Assembly: GCA_030594725.1 (NCBI GenBank)
Contig: JAUVEQ010000112.1
Location: forward strand, 1-8,248
Length of the DNA: 8,248 nucleotides
DNA from: Methanobacteriota archaeon
GTDB taxonomy: Archaea > Thermoplasmatota > DTKX01 > GCA-020343715
Reading direction: 5' to 3'
How positions within the stretch are numbered: position 1 is the first letter of the stretch; each line of letters begins with the position of its first letter. Shown here one piece after another: positions 1-6,109 of the stretch. Under the pieces are notes generated by a model. The model was not told where the DNA came from. It saw nothing but the letters and a program-made list of their open reading frames with translations, and made no database searches. A program made the translations under genes and the position numbers.

Positions 1-630
1 ATGGTGGAGAGCATCCTGGAGGAGAACAGGAACATCGCCAGGGGTAATCGGGAGCACCTTAGGAGCCACGGCATCAGGGCCTTCGATCTCCTGGGGGCCG
101 TCGGTTCCGGAAAGACGTTGCTCATCGAGCGCATGTCGGAACTCCTGGCATCCCGCGGTGTCAGGGTGGGCGCGATCGCGGGCGACGTGGCCGGGGATGA
201 CGACCACCAGCGGTTCCTGGCAAGGGGGATAGTATCGGAGAACCTGAACACCGGCAAGGAATGCCATCTGGACGCCCACATGGTGGAGCACGCCCTGGAG
301 CATCTCGACCTGGATGGTATCGACGTGCTGTTCATCGAGAACGTGGGGAACCTGGTCTGTCCTGCCGACTTCCCCCTCGGCGCCGAGAGGCGCGTGGTCG
401 TCATATCCACCACCGAGGGCGACGACACCGTCCGGAAGCATCCGCTGATCTTTCGCGATGCCGACGTGTGCGTGATCAACAAGGTGGACCTGGCGGAGCC
501 CGTGGGCGTTGATGTGGACGTCATCGAGAGGGACTTCCGGACCGTGAACGCCCACGCGCCCTTCATACGGACCAACGCCAAGACGGGCGAGGGTGTGGAG
601 GATCTCCTCGAGGCCATCGTTGGTCAGTGA
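1..630 (+). CDS. hypB: Hydrogenase nickel-incorporation GTPase HypB
   Basis: HypB is a cytoplasmic SIMIBI-class GTPase that works with HypA to load nickel into the large subunit of [NiFe]-hydrogenase. Visible motifs are the P-loop GAVGSGKT (residues 32-39), the GDVAGDDD switch region (61-68), the metal-site pair Cys88-His89 in 'GKECHLDAH', ENVGNLVCP with Cys120 (113-121), STTEGDD (136-142) and the guanine-specificity motif NKVD (160-163). The N-terminal His-rich nickel-storage stretch and the CxxCGC motif of many bacterial HypBs are absent, as is usual in archaea. At 209 residues it is slightly short. From memory, archaeal homologues carry about ten more residues before the 'ANKRLADKNR'-like helix that matches residues 8-17 here. 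The ATG sits at base 1, so the true start may lie outside the window. Its stop overlaps the proposed GTG start of hypF by 4 bp (GTGA), suggesting translational coupling. Identity is very secure; the start is uncertain. Confidence 0.96.
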   Translation: MVESILEENRNIARGNREHLRSHGIRAFDLLGAVGSGKTLLIERMSELLASRGVRVGAIAGDVAGDDDHQRFLARGIVSENLNTGKECHLDAHMVEHALEHLDLDGIDVLFIENVGNLVCPADFPLGAERRVVVISTTEGDDTVRKHPLIFRDADVCVINKVDLAEPVGVDVDVIERDFRTVNAHAPFIRTNAKTGEGVEDLLEAIVGQ

Positions 631-2870
631 TATGGTATGTGAACCGGGGCGATACGTTGGTCAGGATCTTCATCTACGGCACGGTGCAGGGCGTGGGGTT
701 CCGTCCCACCGTCCATCGCGTGGCCTCCCACCTCGGGGTCGCGGGTCATGTGAGGAACAACGGGGCCAACGTGGAGGTCTGCATCCCGGGTGGTGATGAG
801 GAGGCGGAAGCCTTCCTGGAGGCGCTCAGGCGGGAGCTACCGCCCCTCGCCGAGATCACTTCCTTCGAGCTAGAGGATGGCGAGCCCGAGGGCGATGCCT
901 TCGTCATCCTGATCAGCTCAGAGGGTTCCCGATTGAGCATGATACCTCCCGACACGGCCATCTGTCCCGCCTGCATGGCGGAGTTCCGGGACCGATCCGA
1001 CCGCAGGCATCGCCACCCATTCACGAACTGCACCGATTGCGGGGCGAGGTTCACGGTCATCCGCGACCTTCCCTACGACAGACCGCTGACCTCGATGGCG
1101 CCATTCCCGATGTGCTCCGACTGTGAAGGTGAGTACCGGGACCCGACCTCGCGCCGGTTCCACGCCCAGACGACCAACTGCCCTGACTGTGCGCCCCGTT
1201 ACACATTGCTCGACCGGACGGGCGCAAAGATACCGGGCGATCCCTTCCAGACCTTCGCCGGCCAGGTGATGGAAGGGGGCCTGGGGGTCGTTAAGGGCTG
1301 GGGGGGCATGCACATCGTGTGCCTGCCCGAGGCATCAGACGCCCTCAGGGAACGATACCACCGGCCCGCCAAGCCCTTCGCACTGCTGGTGAGGGACCTG
1401 GAAGCCGCTCGCACCCTGACCCGCATGGAGCCAGGGGAGGAGGAGGCCCTGACCGGTCCCGTGAGACCGATAGTGCTTGTCCACAAGAGGGACCCGGCAG
1501 ACCTCCAGGGCGTCGCTCCGGGCCTGGGCAACGTGGGGGTCATGCTACCCTACACGCCATCTCAGTTGCTGCTCTTCCAGCACCTTCCTGTCGATGCTCT
1601 CGTCTTCACCTCGGCCAATCTGCCCGGCGAACCCATCGTCACCACCCGGGAGCAGGCCCTAGGTCTCGACCTGGACGTGTACCTCCTCCACGACAGGGAG
1701 ATAATCCAGCGGGCGGATGACAGCGTGGTCAAGGTCATGAAAGACCATAGACTGTTCATCAGGAGGTCGAGGGGTGTGGTCCCGACACCGGTCCCCGCGG
1801 GTCACGAAAGGTCCGTTCTGGCGACCGGGGCCCAGCTCAACGTGGTGGCGGCACTCGCCACCGGGGGTAGGATGTTCCTGACCCAGTACATCGGGGACAG
1901 CTCGAGGGAGCCCACCCAGAGGTTCCTGGGAGAGGCGGTCGCCCACTTCCGCCGGATGTTCGGCATCGATGAGCTGGATGCCATCGGGGCCGACATGCAT
2001 CCCCGGTACTCGACACTGCGGATAGCCGACCGGTGGGCGAGGGAGGAGGGTGTGCCCGTCGTCCAGGTGCAACATCATCACGCCCACGCCGCCTCGCTGC
2101 TCGTGGACGCCGGAACCGACGAGGCCGTCGTCCTCGCCATCGACGGTCTTGGTTACGGTCCGGACGGGACTCTGTGGGGCGGGGAGGTGCTCGCGACCTC
2201 GATGGACACCTACGATCGGGTCGCGCACCTGGAGGAGATGCCGATGCCGGGAGGGGAGAGGGCCGTGCTCGATCCGCGCCGGCTCGTCTGGGCGGCCCAT
2301 CACCAGCTTGGCCGCGAGGACTGGCCAGAGGGCATCGCGACCCCGGAGGAGGCGAGGGTATGGGAGCAGGCCCTGCCCCATGCCCCGAGGACCACCGGCA
2401 TGGGTCGCTTCTTGGACCTGGTGTCCATCTACCTGGGAGCTGCCGATCGAATGTCGTACGACGGAGAGCCTGCCATGAGGCTCGAGCCCTTCCTGGAGAG
2501 GGGTCGGCCACGTCCTGAATGGGGCTTTCAGGTGGAACGTACCACCTCGGGCGTCGTGGGGGTCATGTCGGTCTTGAACACCATGTTCGACCTTGACCTG
2601 TCGAGCCATCAGGACAGGTGCGATGCCGCCATGGCCGCTGTCGACGCAGTCGTGTCTGGCTTGGTCGATGCCGCCTCGGACGAAGCGGAGCGGCTCGGAA
2701 TTCCCGTCGGAGTGACCGGCGGGGTCGCCTACTCCCTGCCCATCGTGGACATGATCGCCTCCCGTGTGAGGGCGAGGGGTCTTGATCTCATCCTCCATGA
2801 CAGGATACCTCCGGGTGACGGTGGGATCTCGGCGGGACAGGCCATCATTGTGGGCCGGGGCCTGGAATAA
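627..2870 (+). CDS. hypF: Carbamoyltransferase HypF, hydrogenase maturation
   Basis: HypF converts carbamoyl phosphate plus ATP into carbamoyl-adenylate and passes the carbamoyl group to the C-terminal Cys of HypE, where it becomes the cyanide ligand of the NiFe site. All domains are present (numbering from GTG 627): acylphosphatase (about 12-95, with GTVQGVGFR and NN at 44-45), a double zinc finger with four CxxC pairs (Cys113/116, 135/138, 163/166, 185/188), a YrdC/Sua5-like domain (about 205-385, with KGWGGMH and KPFALL), and a Kae1-like domain with VQHHHAHAAS (481-490), DGLGYGPDGTLWGGE (506-520) and GDGGISAGQ (730-738). The usual SGGV is TGGV (697-700), as I recall for archaeal versions. 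Length (747) is normal. The start is ambiguous. GTG 627 overlaps hypB but has no Shine-Dalgarno sequence. TTG 657 follows GGGGCGAT (646-653) and would give the family-like N-terminus M-V-R-I-F-I-Y-G. Confidence 0.96.
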   Translation: MIWYVNRGDTLVRIFIYGTVQGVGFRPTVHRVASHLGVAGHVRNNGANVEVCIPGGDEEAEAFLEALRRELPPLAEITSFELEDGEPEGDAFVILISSEGSRLSMIPPDTAICPACMAEFRDRSDRRHRHPFTNCTDCGARFTVIRDLPYDRPLTSMAPFPMCSDCEGEYRDPTSRRFHAQTTNCPDCAPRYTLLDRTGAKIPGDPFQTFAGQVMEGGLGVVKGWGGMHIVCLPEASDALRERYHRPAKPFALLVRDLEAARTLTRMEPGEEEALTGPVRPIVLVHKRDPADLQGVAPGLGNVGVMLPYTPSQLLLFQHLPVDALVFTSANLPGEPIVTTREQALGLDLDVYLLHDREIIQRADDSVVKVMKDHRLFIRRSRGVVPTPVPAGHERSVLATGAQLNVVAALATGGRMFLTQYIGDSSREPTQRFLGEAVAHFRRMFGIDELDAIGADMHPRYSTLRIADRWAREEGVPVVQVQHHHAHAASLLVDAGTDEAVVLAIDGLGYGPDGTLWGGEVLATSMDTYDRVAHLEEMPMPGGERAVLDPRRLVWAAHHQLGREDWPEGIATPEEARVWEQALPHAPRTTGMGRFLDLVSIYLGAADRMSYDGEPAMRLEPFLERGRPRPEWGFQVERTTSGVVGVMSVLNTMFDLDLSSHQDRCDAAMAAVDAVVSGLVDAASDEAERLGIPVGVTGGVAYSLPIVDMIASRVRARGLDLILHDRIPPGDGGISAGQAIIVGRGLE

Positions 2871-2875
2871 TGGGG

Positions 2876-2912
2876 GATAACCTATTTATCGGCGGTCGAG
2901 CATGCCTGGCCC
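2876..2912 (+). promoter_or_regulatory. Putative archaeal TATA-type promoter for leaderless hypC mRNA
   Basis: The 42-bp gap between the hypF stop and the hypC ATG contains the AT-rich patch GATAACCTATTTATC (2876-2890) in otherwise GC-rich DNA. CTATTTAT (2882-2889) resembles an archaeal TATA box, and the purine-rich GGGGGATAA just before it could act as a BRE. The box centre lies about 27 bp before the hypC ATG. Archaeal transcription normally starts about that far downstream, so the message would begin at or next to the start codon. Consistent with a leaderless message, no good Shine-Dalgarno sequence precedes hypC. The patch also contains an inverted repeat, GATAA-N5-TTATC, that overlaps the TATA-like box and could be an operator. 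Both the promoter and any operator role are inferred from composition and spacing only. Confidence 0.55.
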
Positions 2913-3155
2913 ATGTGCCTCGCCGTACCAGCAAAGGTCCTGTCGGTGGAGGGAGACCAGGCCCAGGTGGACTTCGGGGGTGCCAGCCGGGCCGTCAACG
3001 TCTCCCTTGTCAAGGTCGAGCCAGGACAGTACGTCATCGTTCATGCCGGCTTTGCGATCTCCGTCATGGACGAGGCGGAGGCCAACCTGTCCCTCGAGAC
3101 CTGGCGGGAGTTCCTCGAGTTCCAGGACCAGTTGGATGCCGAGGAAGGGGCGTGA
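2913..3155 (+). CDS. hypC: Hydrogenase assembly chaperone HypC
   Basis: HypC is a small cytoplasmic OB-fold-like chaperone. With HypD it carries the Fe(CN)2CO moiety and delivers it to the immature hydrogenase large subunit. The start is fixed by the invariant N-terminus MCLAVPAKV: Cys2, exposed after removal of Met1, is the iron-binding residue. The second hallmark is His44 in 'GQYVIVHAGFAIS' (38-50). At 80 residues it has the normal family length, with an acidic helical tail (about 53-80). It is preceded by a TATA-like element rather than a ribosome binding site, so it may head its own leaderless transcript. The stop is 7 bp before the TTG of hypA. HypC and its paralogue HybG cannot be told apart by sequence alone, but the position inside a hyp cluster favours HypC. 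Confidence 0.95.
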   Translation: MCLAVPAKVLSVEGDQAQVDFGGASRAVNVSLVKVEPGQYVIVHAGFAISVMDEAEANLSLETWREFLEFQDQLDAEEGA

Positions 3156-3162
3156 GCTTCCC

Positions 3163-3570
3163 TTGCACGAGCTCTCCGTCATGAGCCAGGTCGCGGACTC
3201 CATCATCAGATTGGCCAAGGAGAGGCAGGCCATCAAGGTAGAGAATGTTCACATACAGGTGGGGGAGCTCACCTTCCTGGTGGACGACCAGTTGCAGTTC
3301 GCGTGGGAGATATACACAAAGGACCTGGGCCCGCCCCTGGAGGGTGCGGTCCTGACCTTGGAGAGGCTCCAGGCCAGGGGTTCCTGCCCCGCATGCATGT
3401 ACTCGGGTCCGCTCAAGGTGGTGGAGTTCCCCGAAAGCCATTTCAGCACTCCCGTGTTGGATTGTCCGGAGTGCGGAGCGGTGGTGGAGGTCACGGAGGG
3501 CAGGGACCTTATCATACGTGACATCAGGTTACAGGTCCCGGACGTTGAGGGGGTCACGGAGGATGTCTGA
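3163..3570 (+). CDS. hypA: Nickel-delivery zinc protein HypA (TTG start)
   Basis: HypA binds nickel through its N-terminal Met-His and hands it to the hydrogenase large subunit together with HypB. It also has a structural zinc site. The protein begins MHELSVMSQV, with the essential His2. The zinc site is two CxxC pairs, Cys75/Cys78 and Cys101/Cys104. Length is 135 residues, within the archaeal range; the roughly 20-residue spacer between the pairs (79-100) is longer than in bacterial HypA. The start must be TTG 3163: the next in-frame ATG (3181) would remove His2, and the open frame extending upstream to 2902 merely lies out of frame under hypC. GGGGCGTGA (3147-3155), overlapping the hypC stop, could serve as the ribosome binding site with a 7-nt spacer. 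The 3' end overlaps hypD by 8 bp. Confidence 0.94.
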   Translation: MHELSVMSQVADSIIRLAKERQAIKVENVHIQVGELTFLVDDQLQFAWEIYTKDLGPPLEGAVLTLERLQARGSCPACMYSGPLKVVEFPESHFSTPVLDCPECGAVVEVTEGRDLIIRDIRLQVPDVEGVTEDV

Positions 3571-4699
3571 GGAGGATGAGCAGAAGGCGCTGTTCAGGTA
3601 CCGCGACAGGGAGATGGCAGATCGGATAGTCCAGCGGATCGCTGACCTGGACACGCCTGGCAGGTACATGCACGTTTGCGGGACCCACCAGGACACCCTG
3701 GTCAGGTTCGGTCTCGAGGAGAGGTTCGCAGGGGTGGGAGTGGAGATACGTCAGGGCCCGGGATGTCCCGTATGTGTGACCTCCCCCGGGGAGATCGAGG
3801 AGGTCTTCGCCCTGGCCAGGGCCGGAAGGACCATAGCCGTCTTCGGCGATTTCATGCGCATACCCGGTCCCACCGGGACGCTACTGGACCTGAAGACCCG
3901 CGGAGAGGTCGATCTCCTGATAGTCTACTCGGTGGAGGACGCCGTGTCCCACGCCCGGGAGAACATCAACAAGGAGGTCGTCTACGTGGGGCTCGGTTTC
4001 GAGACCACGGCTCCCACCACCGCGGTGGCCGTCAACAATGCCCAGGAGGAGGGCGTCGACAACTTCACCGTGCTGTCAATGCATCGCCTGCTACCGCCCG
4101 CCCTCGGTGCCGTCCTGTCCCTGGGAGAGGTGAAGCTGGATGGCCTCATCGAACCGGGTCACGTCAGCACGATCATCGGGACCCGCCCGTACGAGCCCAT
4201 ATCGGAGCAGTGGAACATTCCCCAGGTCGTGACGGGCTTCGAGCCCCTCGACCTCCTCATGGGGGTGTACATGCTCACCCGGCAGCGGGCCGAGGGTCGC
4301 GTGGCCGTCGAGAACCAGTACAGCAGGGTGGTCCGCGAGGAGGGGAACGTTCCCGCCCAGGACATCATGGACATGGTGTTCGAACCCCGGTCCGAGAAGT
4401 GGAGGGGTTTCGGCATGATCCCGGACAGCGCGATGGCGCTACGGGAGGAGTACGGCGCACACGACGCACGACGGTCCGAGGAGGACCTTCTGGAGAACGT
4501 GTGGAACCAGGACTTCCGGGAACCGCCCGGCTGCCGATGCGGGGAGGTGCTGCGGGGGGTGATGGAACCCAGCGAGTGCCCTCTTTTCGGGAACGCGTGC
4601 AAGCCCACGACCCCGGTGGGTCCATGCATGGTCTCCCGGGAGGGCGGATGCACGATAGCCCTCAAGTACGGCAAGCGGACCCCACGAGAGGGTTCCTGA
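3563..4699 (+). CDS. hypD: Hydrogenase maturation iron-sulfur protein HypD
   Basis: HypD is a cytoplasmic [4Fe-4S] protein that forms a complex with HypC (and transiently HypE), on which the Fe(CN)2CO unit is assembled. Family motifs (numbering from ATG 3563) are MHVCGTHQDT with Cys39, GPGCPVC with Cys68 and Cys71, GFETTAPTTA (145-154), EPGHVSTIIG (197-206), VVTGFEPLDLL (222-232) and the Cys-rich C-terminus (Cys324, 326, 339, 346, 355, 363) that includes the cluster ligands. Length is 378 residues, as expected. The frame is open 45 bp further upstream to ATG 3518, but that extension is Arg/Ser-rich and lies under the hypA C-terminus. ATG 3563 gives a family-like N-terminus and follows GGGGGT (3549-3554) with about 8 nt spacing; a GGAGG directly abuts the ATG. 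It overlaps hypA by 8 bp and is the last gene of the cluster in this window. Confidence 0.96.
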   Translation: MSEEDEQKALFRYRDREMADRIVQRIADLDTPGRYMHVCGTHQDTLVRFGLEERFAGVGVEIRQGPGCPVCVTSPGEIEEVFALARAGRTIAVFGDFMRIPGPTGTLLDLKTRGEVDLLIVYSVEDAVSHARENINKEVVYVGLGFETTAPTTAVAVNNAQEEGVDNFTVLSMHRLLPPALGAVLSLGEVKLDGLIEPGHVSTIIGTRPYEPISEQWNIPQVVTGFEPLDLLMGVYMLTRQRAEGRVAVENQYSRVVREEGNVPAQDIMDMVFEPRSEKWRGFGMIPDSAMALREEYGAHDARRSEEDLLENVWNQDFREPPGCRCGEVLRGVMEPSECPLFGNACKPTTPVGPCMVSREGGCTIALKYGKRTPREGS

Positions 4700-4741
4700 T
4701 CGGCGTCGGCCCCGTGCTGGGATCAACTCATCACGATGACC
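4700..4741. other. Convergent 42-bp intergenic gap, no clear terminator
   Basis: This gap separates the 3' ends of hypD (plus strand) and tupC (minus strand). It contains no T-rich tract on either strand, which is the usual archaeal termination signal. A TGATC at 4697-4701 can pair with GATCA at 4721-4725, but this is a weak 5-bp stem with a poorly pairing interior. TCATC-AC-GATGA (4728-4739) is a perfect but very tight inverted repeat, unlikely to fold as an RNA hairpin. Transcripts from the two sides may therefore overlap. Confidence 0.5.
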
Positions 4742-5467
4742 TCAGAACACCATCTCTCCACTCACGAAGGCCCGGGTCCGCTCCTCCTCCGGCTCCTCGA
4801 AGATCCGCTCCGTCGGACCCGTTTCCACCAGTCTGCCTCCCAGCAGTAGCGTGGTCCTGGTCGAGATCCTCCGGGCCTGGAACAGGTTGTGGGTGACGAT
4901 GACCACCGTGGCGTTCCTCTCCCGTTGGTACGCGACGACGGCCCTCTCCAGGACGCCCACGTTCTGCGGGTCCAGGTTGGCCGTGAACTCATCCAGGAGC
5001 AGTATCGATGGCTCGAAGACAGTGGCCCGGGCGAATGCCATCCTCTGCATCTCGCCCCCGGAGAGGCGTGTCGCCATCCGGTCGCCCATTTCGGTCATCC
5101 CGACGGCCTCCAGGGCATGTGCCACCCGATCCTCGGTGTCATCGATATCCCTCACCCTCAGGCCGTAGGCCACGTTCTCCGATACCGTCTCCTTGAAGGC
5201 CACCGGCTTTTGCAGGATGAAGGCCATGTGCCTTTTGAAGGGAAGGTCCCGGCCGTTGTCGTATGTGAGGGGCGTCCCCAGAATGGCGATCGTGCCCGAA
5301 TCGGGCCTCTCGAGGCCACTGGCAAGCCGGAGCAACGTGGTCTTTCCCACGCCGCTCGGTCCGATGATGGCGAGGATCTCGTTCTCCTCCACCGCCAGAT
5401 CGACCCCGCTGAGGACGGGGTTGCCATCATAGGCCTTCGATACATCGGACAGATCGATAGCCGTCAT
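4742..5467 (-). CDS. tupC: Tungstate-type ABC transporter ATP-binding protein TupC
   Basis: This is the ATPase that would power oxyanion import through the TupB channel at the cytoplasmic membrane. All ABC motifs are intact: Walker A GPSGVGKT (36-43), Q-loop Gln86 in 'ILQKPVAF', signature LSGGEMQR (135-142), Walker B ILLLDE (155-160), D-loop 'ANLD' and switch His193. At 241 residues it is a bare nucleotide-binding domain; the C-terminal TOBE/MOP molybdate-binding domain of typical ModC/WtpC proteins is missing, which fits the TupC subfamily. The start ATG overlaps the tupB stop by 4 bp (ATGA), and AGGAGCGTGATC upstream resembles a Shine-Dalgarno sequence. ABC ATPase identity is certain. Tungstate specificity is inferred from the neighbouring TupA- and TupB-like proteins; molybdate cannot be excluded. 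Confidence 0.9.
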   Translation of the reverse strand: MTAIDLSDVSKAYDGNPVLSGVDLAVEENEILAIIGPSGVGKTTLLRLASGLERPDSGTIAILGTPLTYDNGRDLPFKRHMAFILQKPVAFKETVSENVAYGLRVRDIDDTEDRVAHALEAVGMTEMGDRMATRLSGGEMQRMAFARATVFEPSILLLDEFTANLDPQNVGVLERAVVAYQRERNATVVIVTHNLFQARRISTRTTLLLGGRLVETGPTERIFEEPEEERTRAFVSGEMVF

Positions 5468-6108
5468 CGGCGATCACGCTCCTGGTAGTAGCTGAGGACC
5501 AGGTACACCGACAGGGCCATGACCAGAAGGATCGCGCCGAGGACGACGGCATACTCGAAGTTGCCCCTGCGCGTCTCGAGCACGATCGCGGTCGTGAGCA
5601 CCCGGGTGTGCCACTGTATGTTGCCTCCCACGATGATGACCGCGCCCACCTCGGCGATGGCCCTTCCAAAACCGACCATCACGGCCGTGATCACTCCCAC
5701 ACGGGCCTCCCTGAGCACGGTGCGGGAGATCTGCCGATCGTTCGCCCCAAGGGTCTTGGCGGTATCCTTGACCTCTGGTCCCACCTCGGAGACCGCGGAC
5801 AGGGTGAGACCCATGACGATGGGCGTTATCAGCAGGACCTGGGCCACGATCATGGCGCCGGGGGTGAAAAGCAGGTCGAGGAAGCCCAGGGGTCCATCGC
5901 TGGAGAGCATCAGGTACACTATGAGACCCGCCAGCACCGGCGGGAACCCGTACATCGTGTACAGGAACACCTTGATGGCCCTGCCACCCACGGTCTCCCG
6001 CAGGGCAAGCCGACTTCCCAGGGGGACCCCTATGAGGGAGGCGATCAATGTGGCGGTGCCTGACACCGCCAGCGTGAGCGCGGTAACGTAAAGCAGTTCG
6101 CTTGCCAA
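5464..6108 (-). CDS. tupB: Tungstate-type ABC transporter permease TupB (TTG start)
   Basis: This is the membrane channel subunit of a tungstate importer. It is 214 residues and strongly hydrophobic, with about five predicted membrane segments (near 7-29, 46-69, 83-107, 138-162 and 186-208). Between the third and fourth segments lies the cytoplasmic EAA-type coupling loop (about 113-136, including TAKTLGANDRQISRTVLREA), which contacts the ATPase. The stretch GRAIAEVGAVIIVGGNI (148-164) is, from memory, a typical TupB-family feature. The start is TTG at 6108-6106, only 1 bp after the tupA stop, with the purine-rich GGAGAGGG over the end of tupA as a possible ribosome binding site; no ATG occurs near the N-terminus. 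It overlaps tupC by 4 bp, consistent with translational coupling of all transporter subunits. Confidence 0.9.
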   Translation of the reverse strand: MASELLYVTALTLAVSGTATLIASLIGVPLGSRLALRETVGGRAIKVFLYTMYGFPPVLAGLIVYLMLSSDGPLGFLDLLFTPGAMIVAQVLLITPIVMGLTLSAVSEVGPEVKDTAKTLGANDRQISRTVLREARVGVITAVMVGFGRAIAEVGAVIIVGGNIQWHTRVLTTAIVLETRRGNFEYAVVLGAILLVMALSVYLVLSYYQERDRR

Positions 6109-6109
6109 C

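Noticed and set aside
1659..2798. Long minus-strand open frame (379 codons) opposite hypF
   Set aside because: It lies wholly antisense to the Kae1-like half of HypF, has a His/Pro/Gly/Arg-rich composition and shows no recognisable domain. Long antisense frames are expected in GC-rich DNA.
2902..3162. Upstream extension of the hypA frame from ATG 2902
   Set aside because: It runs out of frame beneath hypC and is Ser/Arg/Pro-rich. The family N-terminus MHELSV begins only at TTG 3163.
2870..3184. 104-codon frame beginning at the last base of hypF
   Set aside because: It overlaps hypC in another frame and its Gly/Arg-rich product matches no family. The AT-rich bases at its start are better explained as a promoter.
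3303..3320. AT-rich GAGATATACACAAA stretch as an internal promoter
   Set aside because: It encodes the E-I-Y-T-K residues of HypA, and no gene starts about 25 bp downstream.
3518..3562. N-terminal extension of HypD from ATG 3518
   Set aside because: The extra 15 residues are Arg/Ser-rich, lie under the hypA C-terminus and are not family-like. ATG 3563 gives the expected N-terminus.
4728..4739. TCATC-AC-GATGA inverted repeat as a terminator hairpin
   Set aside because: A 2-nt loop is too tight for a stable RNA hairpin and no T tract follows on either strand.
3676..4896. Plus-strand open frame of 406 codons overlapping hypD and running into tupC
   Set aside because: The translation is Arg/Gly/Pro-rich without motifs and is out of frame with the unmistakable HypD sequence. 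It is a composition artefact.
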